From a virus: DNA of 20,929 nucleotides. The position numbers and the translations under genes were made by a program. Shown piece by piece: positions 15,716 through 20,696 of the stretch. The stretch covers positions 1-20,929 of the IMG/VR virus record IMGVR_UViG_3300022927_000149; one strand, given 5' to 3'. Below the pieces are notes generated by a model that was not told the origin of the DNA, did not search any database, and worked only from the letters and a program-made list of their open reading frames with translations. Position 1 is the first letter of the stretch. Each line of letters begins with the position of its first letter.

Positions 15716-15744
15716 AGTGTATCATGAATAATCTTCAGTGTCAA
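15716..15744 (-). promoter_or_regulatory. sigma70-type promoter for the primase-polymerase operon
   Basis: Perfect TTGACA (15739-15744) and TACACT (15716-15721, 4 of 6) are exactly 17 bases apart on the minus strand, at the end of the zinc-ribbon gene. Transcription should start near 15709, where TCTCT...AGAGA (15707-15711 with 15691-15695) could form a 5' hairpin in the approximately 75-base leader. Confidence 0.65.
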
Positions 15745-15907
15745 CAATGTCATCAATACTCATGAGGTCATGTCGCTCAACTGCTTTGACTTGATCGCGT
15801 ATCGGATTGTAACAATCATTGCAAAGATCGAGGAACTCCTCAGTTTCTGACGACTTTCTTGTCGCCTCAAAGTCTGTCAACAGACAGTTACATGCAACAC
15901 ATCTCAT
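15722..15907 (-). CDS. zinc-ribbon protein, 61 aa
   Basis: Two Cys-x-x-Cys pairs (Cys3/Cys6 in RCVACN and Cys29/Cys32 in LCNDCY) should bind one zinc ion. Between them is LLTDFEATRKSSETEEFLDL, a pattern common to small conserved phage proteins of unknown function. The C-terminus is acidic (SIDDIVDTEDYS). ATG 15905-15907 overlaps the stop of a 28-residue membrane microprotein by ATGA. A role binding host transcription machinery or nucleic acid is possible but not shown. Confidence 0.8.
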   Translation of the reverse strand: MRCVACNCLLTDFEATRKSSETEEFLDLCNDCYNPIRDQVKAVERHDLMSIDDIVDTEDYS

Positions 15908-15990
15908 TCATCATCTCCTTTCTTTAGAAAAGATGTAATTAATAATGCCACATAAATCAACAAGATAGCTGATGTAATTAAAGTATCCAT
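15904..15990 (-). CDS. single-pass membrane microprotein, 28 aa
   Basis: Read directly: ATG 15988-15990 to TGA 15904-15906. The product is one hydrophobic helix (MDTLITSAILLIYVALLITS) followed by FLKKGDDE, which predicts a transmembrane segment with a charged tail. It overlaps the next gene by ATGA, and AAAGGAG near its end serves that next gene. Its own ribosome binding site is weak (GGGG about 10 bases upstream). Function unknown; early phage membrane microproteins can act on the host envelope or on superinfection. Confidence 0.6.
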   Translation of the reverse strand: MDTLITSAILLIYVALLITSFLKKGDDE

Positions 15991-15997
15991 TAAATAT

Positions 15998-16252
15998 TCA
16001 ACCCCACTTTTTCGTGACCATCCAGTGACCACAGGGTATCACACCATGCCATGCTTTGTCAAAGTTTTTACGAGGCGGAGCATGTCCTCCTTCACGCTTC
16101 TCAAGCCCATACTTTTTGCGGTAACGACAAGCAAATTGTCTGATTGAGTTGATCGAACCGCCCAACTTCTCAGCTATTTCAGCGGCAGTGTGTCCGTTAT
16201 TCCACATGCCAACAAATATTTTCATTTGTTCCGGTGTATACTTCGCTTGCAT
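15998..16252 (-). CDS. small helix-turn-helix DNA-binding protein, GcrA-like N-terminus, 84 aa
   Basis: Residues 6-46 read as a helix-turn-helix: YTPEQMKIFVGMWNNGHT, then AAEIAEKLGGSINSIRQFA, with a basic stretch after (RYRKKYGLEKR). The spacing resembles GcrA-type and homeodomain-like HTH domains. The tail WHGVIPCGHWMVTKKWG is unusual and aromatic. It is probably a transcription regulator, and a candidate to bind one of the repeated palindromes, but nothing links them directly. ATG 16250-16252 follows GGAAGGG. GcrA itself is alphaproteobacterial, a weak hint about the host. Confidence 0.7.
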   Translation of the reverse strand: MQAKYTPEQMKIFVGMWNNGHTAAEIAEKLGGSINSIRQFACRYRKKYGLEKREGGHAPPRKNFDKAWHGVIPCGHWMVTKKWG

Positions 16253-16329
16253 AGTCCCTTCCTATCATCCAGATAGTCTACAACTATCGATTCAAGACGC
16301 ACACGTCCATCCTCAAAAGTTATTGTCAT
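16222..16329 (-). CDS. hypothetical small protein, 35 aa
   Basis: ATG 16327-16329 to TGA 16222-16224. The product starts MTITFEDGRVRLESIVVDYL and ends KRSIHRNK. It fills the gap between the 49-residue gene and the HTH gene, whose start it overlaps by 31 bases; AAGG lies about 10 bases before its ATG. It could have a beta hairpin and a basic tail. No family recognised, and support is mainly contextual. Confidence 0.5.
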   Translation of the reverse strand: MTITFEDGRVRLESIVVDYLDDRKGLCKRSIHRNK

Positions 16330-16332
16330 TCT

Positions 16333-16482
16333 TCATACCTTCTCGTTTCTAATTAATTCCCAATATTCATCCCACTTGTACACTTTACCTTCGACTTCAA
16401 CATCTGCGGGGTAACAATCAAAGTGTATGTAGTGATCACGAACATACTCCAATATACTTGCAATCAGTGTGTTATCACTCAT
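16333..16482 (-). CDS. hypothetical small protein, 49 aa
   Basis: ATG 16480-16482 overlaps the previous stop by ATGA, and the frame ends at TGA 16333-16335. The product runs MSDNTLIASILEYVRDHYIH... and ends DEYWELIRNEKV. It is helical at the N-terminus with an aromatic, acidic second half (VYKWDEYWELI). It lies where no longer frame exists, within a chain of similarly overlapping genes, so it is probably real. Function not recognised. Confidence 0.68.
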   Translation of the reverse strand: MSDNTLIASILEYVRDHYIHFDCYPADVEVEGKVYKWDEYWELIRNEKV

Positions 16483-16691
16483 TCTTCATACTCCCTCTGC
16501 ATAAGATACAACTCACCAATCACATGCTCTGCCAACGCAAGACGACCACGCAAAAAGTCAATATGCTGTGACTGCGTTGACAATCGCACAGATGCGGCCT
16601 CAAGAATCCCATCATAACCATCAAACTCTACAGTTAAAGGGTCAATCTCCCTGATGAACTCAATCATCTGGTCTGTTGTGTAATGATTCAT
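16479..16691 (-). CDS. hypothetical helical protein, 70 aa
   Basis: Starts MNHYTTDQMIEFIREIDPLT and continues with a long amphipathic helix (SVRLSTQSQHIDFLRGRLALAEHVIGELYLMQREYEE) suggesting a short coiled coil. ATG 16689-16691 overlaps the previous gene's stop by ATGA, and the end overlaps the next gene by ATGA. No family recognised; similar coiled-coil microproteins are common in phage early regions. Confidence 0.7.
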   Translation of the reverse strand: MNHYTTDQMIEFIREIDPLTVEFDGYDGILEAASVRLSTQSQHIDFLRGRLALAEHVIGELYLMQREYEE

Positions 16692-16960
16692 GAGTAATCT
16701 ACCTCCACTATGTCAGCGACAGGACATCCATCACGTTCAACATCACACCAGACATTTGTACCATTACGCACATCCAGTCCATTATCATCATACTTACCGT
16801 TATACTGCTCGACCTCTAGGTCTTCCAAATGCCAGTAGTCAGGCATATCAGGATAGTTCTTCTCAAACTTCCACGTTGCACACAGGATGTACTCATTGTC
16901 ATCCTCATCCCACCAAAAATGCGTACCATGATAGAGGTACTGATCCTTATAACCAATCAT
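16688..16960 (-). CDS. hypothetical acidic, aromatic-rich protein, 90 aa
   Basis: The protein is rich in Asp, Glu, Tyr and Trp (GTHFWWDEDDNEYILCATWKF, NYPDMPDYWHLEDLEVE) with a predicted net negative charge. Such acidic early proteins sometimes mimic DNA, but no anti-restriction family is recognised here. ATG 16958-16960 overlaps the end of the DUF3846 gene, and the stop overlaps the next gene by ATGA. Confidence 0.7.
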   Translation of the reverse strand: MIGYKDQYLYHGTHFWWDEDDNEYILCATWKFEKNYPDMPDYWHLEDLEVEQYNGKYDDNGLDVRNGTNVWCDVERDGCPVADIVEVDYS

Positions 16961-17301
16961 CCTAGGTCTCCCATTACACTCACTTCATCGCGTGTCATGA
17001 ACTTGTGATCCATGTCCGCAACATCCTCTGCATCAAGCCATGCATCCTTGGAATTACCTCCCGCATCAATACCAAGGAACAACACACGACCTGCATAAGG
17101 GTAAGGGTACACATCCGGTGCATACCAGAACTCTGTCTCCTCATACAATCCCTCATCGTTCACATAGATTGCATCACCACCCTCATCGTATCCACCACTA
17201 CAAAAGAACCTACACTGCAAGTGCTTCTGGATGTCAGTCCAGTCACCTACTTCCACGTTCTCAATCGTCCGTGTATACGGATCAACTAATACACCTTTCA
17301 T
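16957..17301 (-). CDS. DUF3846 family protein, 114 aa
   Basis: The start MKGVLVDPYTRTIENVEVGD followed by a WTDIQKHLQC segment, then GGDAIYVNDEGLYEE, and YAGRVLFLGIDAGG are the conserved blocks of DUF3846, a family found in phages and plasmids with no established activity. ATG 17299-17301 overlaps the stop of the 51-residue gene by ATGA. It is acidic, and some DUF3846 genes neighbour anti-restriction genes, but no function is assigned here. Confidence 0.82.
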   Translation of the reverse strand: MKGVLVDPYTRTIENVEVGDWTDIQKHLQCRFFCSGGYDEGGDAIYVNDEGLYEETEFWYAPDVYPYPYAGRVLFLGIDAGGNSKDAWLDAEDVADMDHKFMTRDEVSVMGDLG

Positions 17302-17453
17302 TGGTCATTCTCCTCATCGTACCAACCCAACACAAGATTATCTAACGATGCTAGGTATTGTAGCTCGTCAAACAAATGATCGTATGCTTCTTCTTTAGTC
17401 TCGCCTGCAACTACAACAGTTACTTGAAACTCGTAATGATTAAGCTCTTTCAT
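17298..17453 (-). CDS. hypothetical small protein, 51 aa
   Basis: ATG 17451-17453 overlaps the previous stop by ATGA; the frame ends TGA 17298-17300, which overlaps the DUF3846 start. The product begins MKELNHYEFQVTVVVAGETK, then EEAYDHLFDELQYL, and ends acidic (GWYDEENDQ). A beta strand followed by an ExxEEA-type helix is also seen in the 70-residue protein just upstream (FSVEAESLEEATNKL), so the two may be distant paralogues. Function unknown. Confidence 0.72.
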   Translation of the reverse strand: MKELNHYEFQVTVVVAGETKEEAYDHLFDELQYLASLDNLVLGWYDEENDQ

Positions 17454-17662
17454 TTATCTTCCTCCTTTACATATTCTAATGATAACTCACCCCAAAACTC
17501 CTCGTAGTCATCTGAAGAATGTTGCTCTGAATCGTAATAATACATATGCGATTCTTTGTTAAGTTTGTTTGTCGCCTCCTCAAGAGATTCAGCCTCTACA
17601 CTAAACGTGGTCAGTCCTGTTACCGTCTCTTTGTACGGTACGGTAAACACAAACTTTTTCAT
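17450..17662 (-). CDS. hypothetical small acidic protein, 70 aa
   Basis: The product starts MKKFVFTVPYKETVTGLTTF with a beta hairpin, then the helix ESLEEATNKLNKES, then an acidic tail (SSDDYEEFWGELSLEY). AGGAG lies 7 bases before ATG 17660-17662, inside the end of the glycosylase-like gene. The stop overlaps the next start by ATGA. No family recognised. Confidence 0.7.
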   Translation of the reverse strand: MKKFVFTVPYKETVTGLTTFSVEAESLEEATNKLNKESHMYYYDSEQHSSDDYEEFWGELSLEYVKEEDK

Positions 17663-17663
17663 A

Positions 17664-18299
17664 TTACTCTCCTGTTAGTACAGTTAGATGTAGACGAGAC
17701 ACATCATCAGCAGATGCAAAACGCCCACGATTACACTTGTTATGCATGACCTGTTCACACCATGAGTCCCAGATCTTCTGCGTGGTACGATTACCAGTGA
17801 ACAGATTGACATAGTTCATGATCTTCTCGAACTTCTTGGAGTCCGACTTGACACCCTTCTGGATCGTCACATCCTTGATGTCAACCTTGTAGAGCCTACG
17901 CACGTTATGCACATCCATACACCCAACACGACCAAACATCATCTGCATGACAAAGCCTGCCTTAGCTAGTCCGAGTCCCGGCACATCTAAGAGACGCATC
18001 ATCATCGCCCCATCCTTGGTCTGAACAGTACCCCCAAGTTCCTTCTTGGGAGTCATCCACAACTCCATGAGATCATCGTACAACTCCGCACCATAGTCTC
18101 GCAGATACTCATACGTCTTGCGCTTGAAGCCGAACAAGTATTGGGAGTTACCCTTGTTAGCACGATAATCATCCATCATCTTAGGCCACATCCAATGAGG
18201 CATCTTGATGGTCAACACAACGGCAATGATACCGTCACACATCTGCTCGTGATTCTCCTGCATGTACGCATTGATCGCAGGATTGTATTTCTTAAACAT
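17664..18299 (-). CDS. HhH-GPD-like protein, putative phage DNA glycosylase, 211 aa
   Basis: About residues 103-137 carry a helix-hairpin-helix, LLDVPGLGLAKAGFVMQMM, followed by GRVGCMDVHNVRRLY. This matches the HhH-GPD layout of endonuclease III, MutY and AlkA, where LPGVG-x-K-T-A is followed about 20 residues later by an Asp in VDTH. The Asp is kept (MDVHN). The lysine used by bifunctional enzymes is not in its usual place (GLGLAKA), so a monofunctional base-removing activity, or DNA binding only, is more likely. There is no iron-sulphur cluster motif at the C-terminus. ATG 18297-18299 overlaps the previous stop (TAATG). Relatives occur in many marine phages; their substrate is not known to me. 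Confidence 0.68.
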   Translation of the reverse strand: MFKKYNPAINAYMQENHEQMCDGIIAVVLTIKMPHWMWPKMMDDYRANKGNSQYLFGFKRKTYEYLRDYGAELYDDLMELWMTPKKELGGTVQTKDGAMMMRLLDVPGLGLAKAGFVMQMMFGRVGCMDVHNVRRLYKVDIKDVTIQKGVKSDSKKFEKIMNYVNLFTGNRTTQKIWDSWCEQVMHNKCNRGRFASADDVSRLHLTVLTGE

Positions 18300-18538
18300 T
18301 ACTTCATCTCCTCAATTTCTGCCAAACGATCTTGACACTTCTTGGCGCGTAACTGATACCACTCAGAACCGCCCATCATAATGAACAACTCATATGCCGT
18401 ACCGTAATTACTACGAGCCAACGACATATACCCACCATCAAAGTCTTCCTGCGCTTCGTTGAAATACGACTCAGCGATGAACGACACTTGACCCTCAGTC
18501 AGATCCTTAAGATCAAACAACTTACACTCTACTTTCAT
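18299..18538 (-). CDS. hypothetical protein, 79 aa, first gene of its transcription unit
   Basis: ATG 18536-18538 has GGAG 6 bases upstream and the palindrome TTTGTACATACAAA just before that. The protein is helical and acidic, with FDLKDLTEGQVSFIAESYFN, then an ARSNYGTAYELFIMM helix and a C-terminal AKKCQDRLAEIEEMK helix; the helices are spaced like a small TPR-like hairpin. No family assignment. It overlaps the glycosylase-like gene start by TAATG, so both are probably translated from one message. Confidence 0.72.
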   Translation of the reverse strand: MKVECKLFDLKDLTEGQVSFIAESYFNEAQEDFDGGYMSLARSNYGTAYELFIMMGGSEWYQLRAKKCQDRLAEIEEMK

Positions 18539-18550
18539 ACTACTCTCCAG

Positions 18551-18564
18551 TTTGTATGTACAAA
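18551..18564 (-). repeat. palindrome TTTGTA-CA-TACAAA before the 79 aa gene
   Basis: One of four identical 14-mers in the window, all with CA at the centre on the minus strand. It lies 13 bases upstream of ATG 18538, directly before GGAG, and follows a run of T residues. Confidence 0.85.
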
Positions 18565-18587
18565 AAAATCATGGCGTTTCTCAACGA

Positions 18588-18626
18588 GCATAATACTTAG
18601 ACAAGGATTTGCCTAAAAAGTTCCCT
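18588..18626 (-). repeat. 39-base repeated element, copy B (candidate early promoter)
   Basis: Minus-strand copy of AGGGAACTTTTT-N5-AATC-N-TTGTC-N-AAG-N-AT-N-ATGC, matching 20624-20662 at 30 of 39 positions with no gaps. It fills most of the 89-base gap between the 46-residue gene and the 79-residue gene. TATTAT within it (AAGTATTATGC) resembles a -10 box, but no matching -35 is seen. Confidence 0.65.
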
Positions 18627-18627
18627 A

Positions 18628-18768
18628 CTACATCTCAACATCAATTACTTCAATTTCTACATCTCTGCAACGATGTTTCCACACATTGTATTCATCGAGT
18701 ATGGAATCAAGGTCAAAGGATTCTTTAAGATCCCAACCACCTACCCACAACACATAATACTCACGCAT
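18628..18768 (-). CDS. hypothetical small protein, 46 aa
   Basis: Read directly: ATG 18766-18768 overlaps the stop of the 65-residue gene (TGATG), and the frame ends TAG 18628-18630. The product starts MREYYVLWVGGWDLKESFDL and ends RCRDVEIEVIDVEM: a strand, a helix, then a strand, acidic overall. The precise overlap and absence of any competing frame make it convincing. It is the last gene of the transcription unit that begins near 19720. Function unknown. Confidence 0.75.
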   Translation of the reverse strand: MREYYVLWVGGWDLKESFDLDSILDEYNVWKHRCRDVEIEVIDVEM

Positions 18769-18965
18769 CACATTTCCCCCCAACCTGCACTACGCAACCA
18801 CGCATTGTCAGCATCAGAGTCAGCTTCTCTACGCTCCCGTGTGTGCTCACAAGAGTCACACAACAGAAGCTCCCCATGAATCCCAGTCGTACCACACTTA
18901 GACTCTACCTCACGATAGTCGTATCCGCATGGCACATACTGATACACCACATTGTCACACATCAT
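18768..18965 (-). CDS. small cysteine-rich (zinc-finger-like) protein, 65 aa
   Basis: Cysteines at about residues 13 and 24 (VPCGYDY, ESKCGTTG) and the pair LCDSC (36-39) could coordinate zinc. The rest is charged (HTRERREADSDADNAWLRS). AGGAG precedes ATG 18963-18965, which overlaps the previous stop. No known family assigned; a nucleic-acid or host-protein binding role is possible. Confidence 0.7.
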   Translation of the reverse strand: MMCDNVVYQYVPCGYDYREVESKCGTTGIHGELLLCDSCEHTRERREADSDADNAWLRSAGWGEM

Positions 18966-19182
18966 AACACTCCTTTACACACTCCCAATTGATGTCATAC
19001 AACACCGCATCATCGTGATACAAGTGTCTAAACACCATCGCAGAATCATCCTCAAACACGACAATCACCTTGTCAGTAAAAGACACATCAGGAAACTTAT
19101 GCTTCCACACTTCAGTGTCCATCTCATTGCGGTGAAACTCCCGCCTCAGAAGCTCTCGCTCCACTCTATCATCATCAAACAT
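18955..19182 (-). CDS. hypothetical protein, 75 aa
   Basis: I choose ATG 19180-19182 (MFDDDRVERELLRREF): GGAG lies 7 bases upstream and the start overlaps the end of the 76-residue gene. A GTG at 19209 is in frame but has no comparable ribosome binding site. The protein has a charged helix (residues 3-16), then a beta segment (KVIVVFEDDSAMVFRHL), and ends YDINWECVKECYDV. Function not recognised. Confidence 0.68.
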   Translation of the reverse strand: MFDDDRVERELLRREFHRNEMDTEVWKHKFPDVSFTDKVIVVFEDDSAMVFRHLYHDDAVLYDINWECVKECYDV

Positions 19183-19405
19183 CCATCGTCTCCGCGCCAT
19201 CAAGCTCACTGATCACAATAGTCCACGGATCGTATGAGTACTCCCACTCAGACTCACCCGCATCATACCTAGACAACATGAACTCACCCATCTTGTCACC
19301 GAGTCCCCTGCAATACAGTTCACTCAAGGTATCCTCAAGATTCAACACACGATTAACGAGTAAACACCCACCCTCCTCGTATGTATGAACAATCACTTTG
19401 AACAT
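19175..19405 (-). CDS. hypothetical acidic protein, 76 aa
   Basis: Starts MFKVIVHTYEEGGCLLVNRV with AGGAG 9 bases before ATG 19403-19405. Strand, loop, strand, then a helix (NLEDTLSELYCRGL) and an acidic aromatic end (ESEWEYSYDPWTIVISEL). No family recognised. It overlaps the next gene by 8 bases. Confidence 0.7.
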   Translation of the reverse strand: MFKVIVHTYEEGGCLLVNRVLNLEDTLSELYCRGLGDKMGEFMLSRYDAGESEWEYSYDPWTIVISELDGAETMDV

Positions 19406-19406
19406 T

Positions 19407-19508
19407 TTAGTTTCTCCTGTTCACCCATTCACACAGACCTGCAATCACACCCCAAAAGATGCACCACACACCAACGAATCCAATCGCCACAAGATAGAAC
19501 TCATCCAT
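19407..19508 (-). CDS. single-pass membrane microprotein, 33 aa
   Basis: Read directly: ATG 19506-19508 overlaps the previous stop TGA by one base (TGATG); the frame ends TAA 19407-19409. The product is DEF at the N-terminus, then about 24 hydrophobic residues (YLVAIGFVGVWCIFWGVI...) and a basic end (EWVNRRN): one transmembrane helix with basic residues at the C-terminal side. AGGAG near its end is the ribosome binding site of the next gene. Function unknown; a host-envelope role is a guess. Confidence 0.7.
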   Translation of the reverse strand: MDEFYLVAIGFVGVWCIFWGVIAGLCEWVNRRN

Positions 19509-19720
19509 CACTTCACCTCCGCGATCACACCATCACGCATCACAACAGACGCAAAGAACTCGCGCTTGCCTGTACCCTCGCGCAATTGCGGACGATTGGA
19601 ACCAGTGATCACACCAGTCGGACGATACTCATTACCGAACACTGAAGTCTCGGTGTATCGCAATGGTTGACCAATTGATTCTTTCAACTGCTTTTTGCTT
19701 TCGTAATTCAATATCATCAT
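19508..19720 (-). CDS. conserved-looking small phage protein, 70 aa
   Basis: I use ATG 19718-19720 (MMILNYESKKQL): AAGGAA lies 8 bases upstream, just after the palindrome. A start at 19762 would begin inside the upstream terminator and palindrome and is unlikely. The C-terminal part (GKREFFASVVMRDGVIAEVK) resembles small hypothetical proteins from other podovirus early regions. It is the first gene after the terminator at 19750-19783, so transcription must restart near 19734-19747 or read through. Confidence 0.72.
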   Translation of the reverse strand: MMILNYESKKQLKESIGQPLRYTETSVFGNEYRPTGVITGSNRPQLREGTGKREFFASVVMRDGVIAEVK

Positions 19721-19733
19721 TTCGTAATTTCCT

Positions 19734-19747
19734 TTTGTATGTACAAA
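19734..19747 (-). repeat. palindrome TTTGTA-CA-TACAAA before the 70 aa gene
   Basis: Identical 14-mer, 14 bases upstream of ATG 19720 and directly before AAGGAA. It joins the U-tract of the terminator at 19750-19783, so the minus strand reads GGGCTTTTTCTTTGTACAT. Confidence 0.88.
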
Positions 19748-19749
19748 GA

Positions 19750-19783
19750 AAAAGCCCGCCAACGATCACTCGCTAGCGGGCTT
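19750..19783 (-). terminator. rho-independent terminator after the first early gene
   Basis: AAGCCCGC (19776-19783 on the minus strand) pairs with GCGGGCTT (19752-19759) to form an 8-bp stem with a 16-base loop, followed on the minus strand by TTTTTC. It starts 16 bases after the stop of the 232-residue gene. The plus-strand side has only TT after the stem, so it should act leftward. Confidence 0.85.
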
Positions 19784-19798
19784 ATTCATCCAGTCGCG

Positions 19799-20497
19799 TT
19801 AACTTGCTTTCTTGTCAGTGTTCAAAAGCGCATGCGCCGCGATTTTGTGTTGCGCATATGCTTCAAGCTTTTTCGCGATAGTGCGAACCCCGAAAGCACC
19901 GCCGTCTCGCGAAAGCTTCAAGTACAGTTTCTCAACGATAAAGTCGTCGTCACTGCACCCGCGAACAGTACAATCGAATCCTGATACAGAAGCTTTTGAG
20001 TCATCGACAGTAGTTTGTTTATCTACTGATTCACCCGATGATTCCGGCGCTTCACTCGCATCATTCTTACTGGCGGGATCATTAGCTCCATTAGATGAAT
20101 TGTCGTCTAACAGGCTTTTGAGTCGTTTATATACGTTTTGAGGGGAATTACACCCGTCTAACGCTTGCTCGACTAAATCGCGTTTATTGTCTTTGATCGC
20201 TCGCAATATTTTGCCGATGTAGGTTCGATATTGCGATTGGGTAGACTCCGCGATTTTATCCCCTGTCGCGTCAGTGTAAGCAGTCTGGATGATTTCGATT
20301 GTTTCGGGTGTGATATGTACCTTTTCAACCGCCTTCAATCCTTTATGCTCCGCGACTGGTTTAATGCCAATGATCATTCGAATCTGATCAGTGATAACCA
20401 GCCCCGCCTTTTCTTTAATCATTAATTGCTTAACGACATTGTGCGAGAAGTTTGACGCGATAGTTTCGACAGAAAGTGTTTGCTTTTGAGTAGTCAT
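19799..20497 (-). CDS. first minus-strand gene, hypothetical protein, 232 aa
   Basis: ATG 20495-20497 has AAGGTGAT upstream, just after a palindrome copy. The protein has two folded parts joined by a low-complexity Ser/Asp/Asn linker (about residues 130-175: DDNSSNGANDPASK...). The N-terminal part is helical and basic (STQSQYRTYIGKILRAIKDNKR...), which could bind DNA or RNA. The C-terminal part has FDCTVRGCSDDDF and a helical, Lys/Ala-rich end. No family is recognised. Its own promoter, terminator and palindrome make it a single-gene unit at the entry of the block, the position of early host-takeover or regulator genes; it is a candidate binder of the palindromes by location only. Confidence 0.75.
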   Translation of the reverse strand: MTTQKQTLSVETIASNFSHNVVKQLMIKEKAGLVITDQIRMIIGIKPVAEHKGLKAVEKVHITPETIEIIQTAYTDATGDKIAESTQSQYRTYIGKILRAIKDNKRDLVEQALDGCNSPQNVYKRLKSLLDDNSSNGANDPASKNDASEAPESSGESVDKQTTVDDSKASVSGFDCTVRGCSDDDFIVEKLYLKLSRDGGAFGVRTIAKKLEAYAQHKIAAHALLNTDKKAS

Positions 20498-20511
20498 GAT
20501 TAATCACCTTT

Positions 20512-20525
20512 TTTGTATGTACAAA
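20512..20525 (-). repeat. palindrome TTTGTA-CA-TACAAA before the first gene
   Basis: Identical 14-mer, 15 bases upstream of ATG 20497, running straight into AAAAAAGG of the ribosome binding site. Confidence 0.88.
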
Positions 20526-20623
20526 GAATTGATCAATCGCGAGACTCCAAAGAAACCGCGTTAACTAGCTATGTTAAATAACGGGTATCGGAATCCCGCG
20601 ACCGATGCGACGATTTCCGCGCC

Positions 20624-20662
20624 GCATGATCCTTTGACAACGATTCATAGAAAAAGTTCCCT
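20624..20662 (-). repeat. 39-base repeated element, copy A (candidate early promoter)
   Basis: Matches 18588-18626 at 30 of 39 positions without gaps. On the minus strand it begins TTATAC-AGGGAAC; AGGGAAC after a TATA-like stretch resembles the start region of single-subunit phage RNA polymerase promoters, but no such polymerase is encoded in the window. On the plus strand TTGACA (20634) and TATAAT (20664) are 24 bases apart, too far for a normal sigma70 promoter. Confidence 0.6.
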
Positions 20663-20682
20663 GTATAATTTTTGTACAGTAG

Positions 20683-20696
20683 TTTGTATGTACAAA
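20683..20696 (-). repeat. palindrome TTTGTA-CA-TACAAA in the non-coding region
   Basis: Fourth identical 14-mer. It is not next to a start codon; instead it lies 21 bases upstream of the 39-base element on the minus strand, with a half-site TGTACAAA between them, as expected for an operator array. Confidence 0.85.

Noticed and set aside
16047-16056. Minus-strand TTGACA inside the HTH gene as a possible promoter
   Set aside because: No acceptable -10 box occurs at 16-18 bases; the bases encode conserved-looking protein sequence.
20634-20669. Plus-strand TTGACA and TATAAT in the non-coding region
   Set aside because: The 24-base spacing is far from the 16-18 needed, and no plus-strand gene follows.
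11100-20696. Repeated 14-mers considered as a CRISPR array
   Set aside because: The copies are short, irregularly spaced by hundreds to thousands of bases and separated by genes, with no cas genes.
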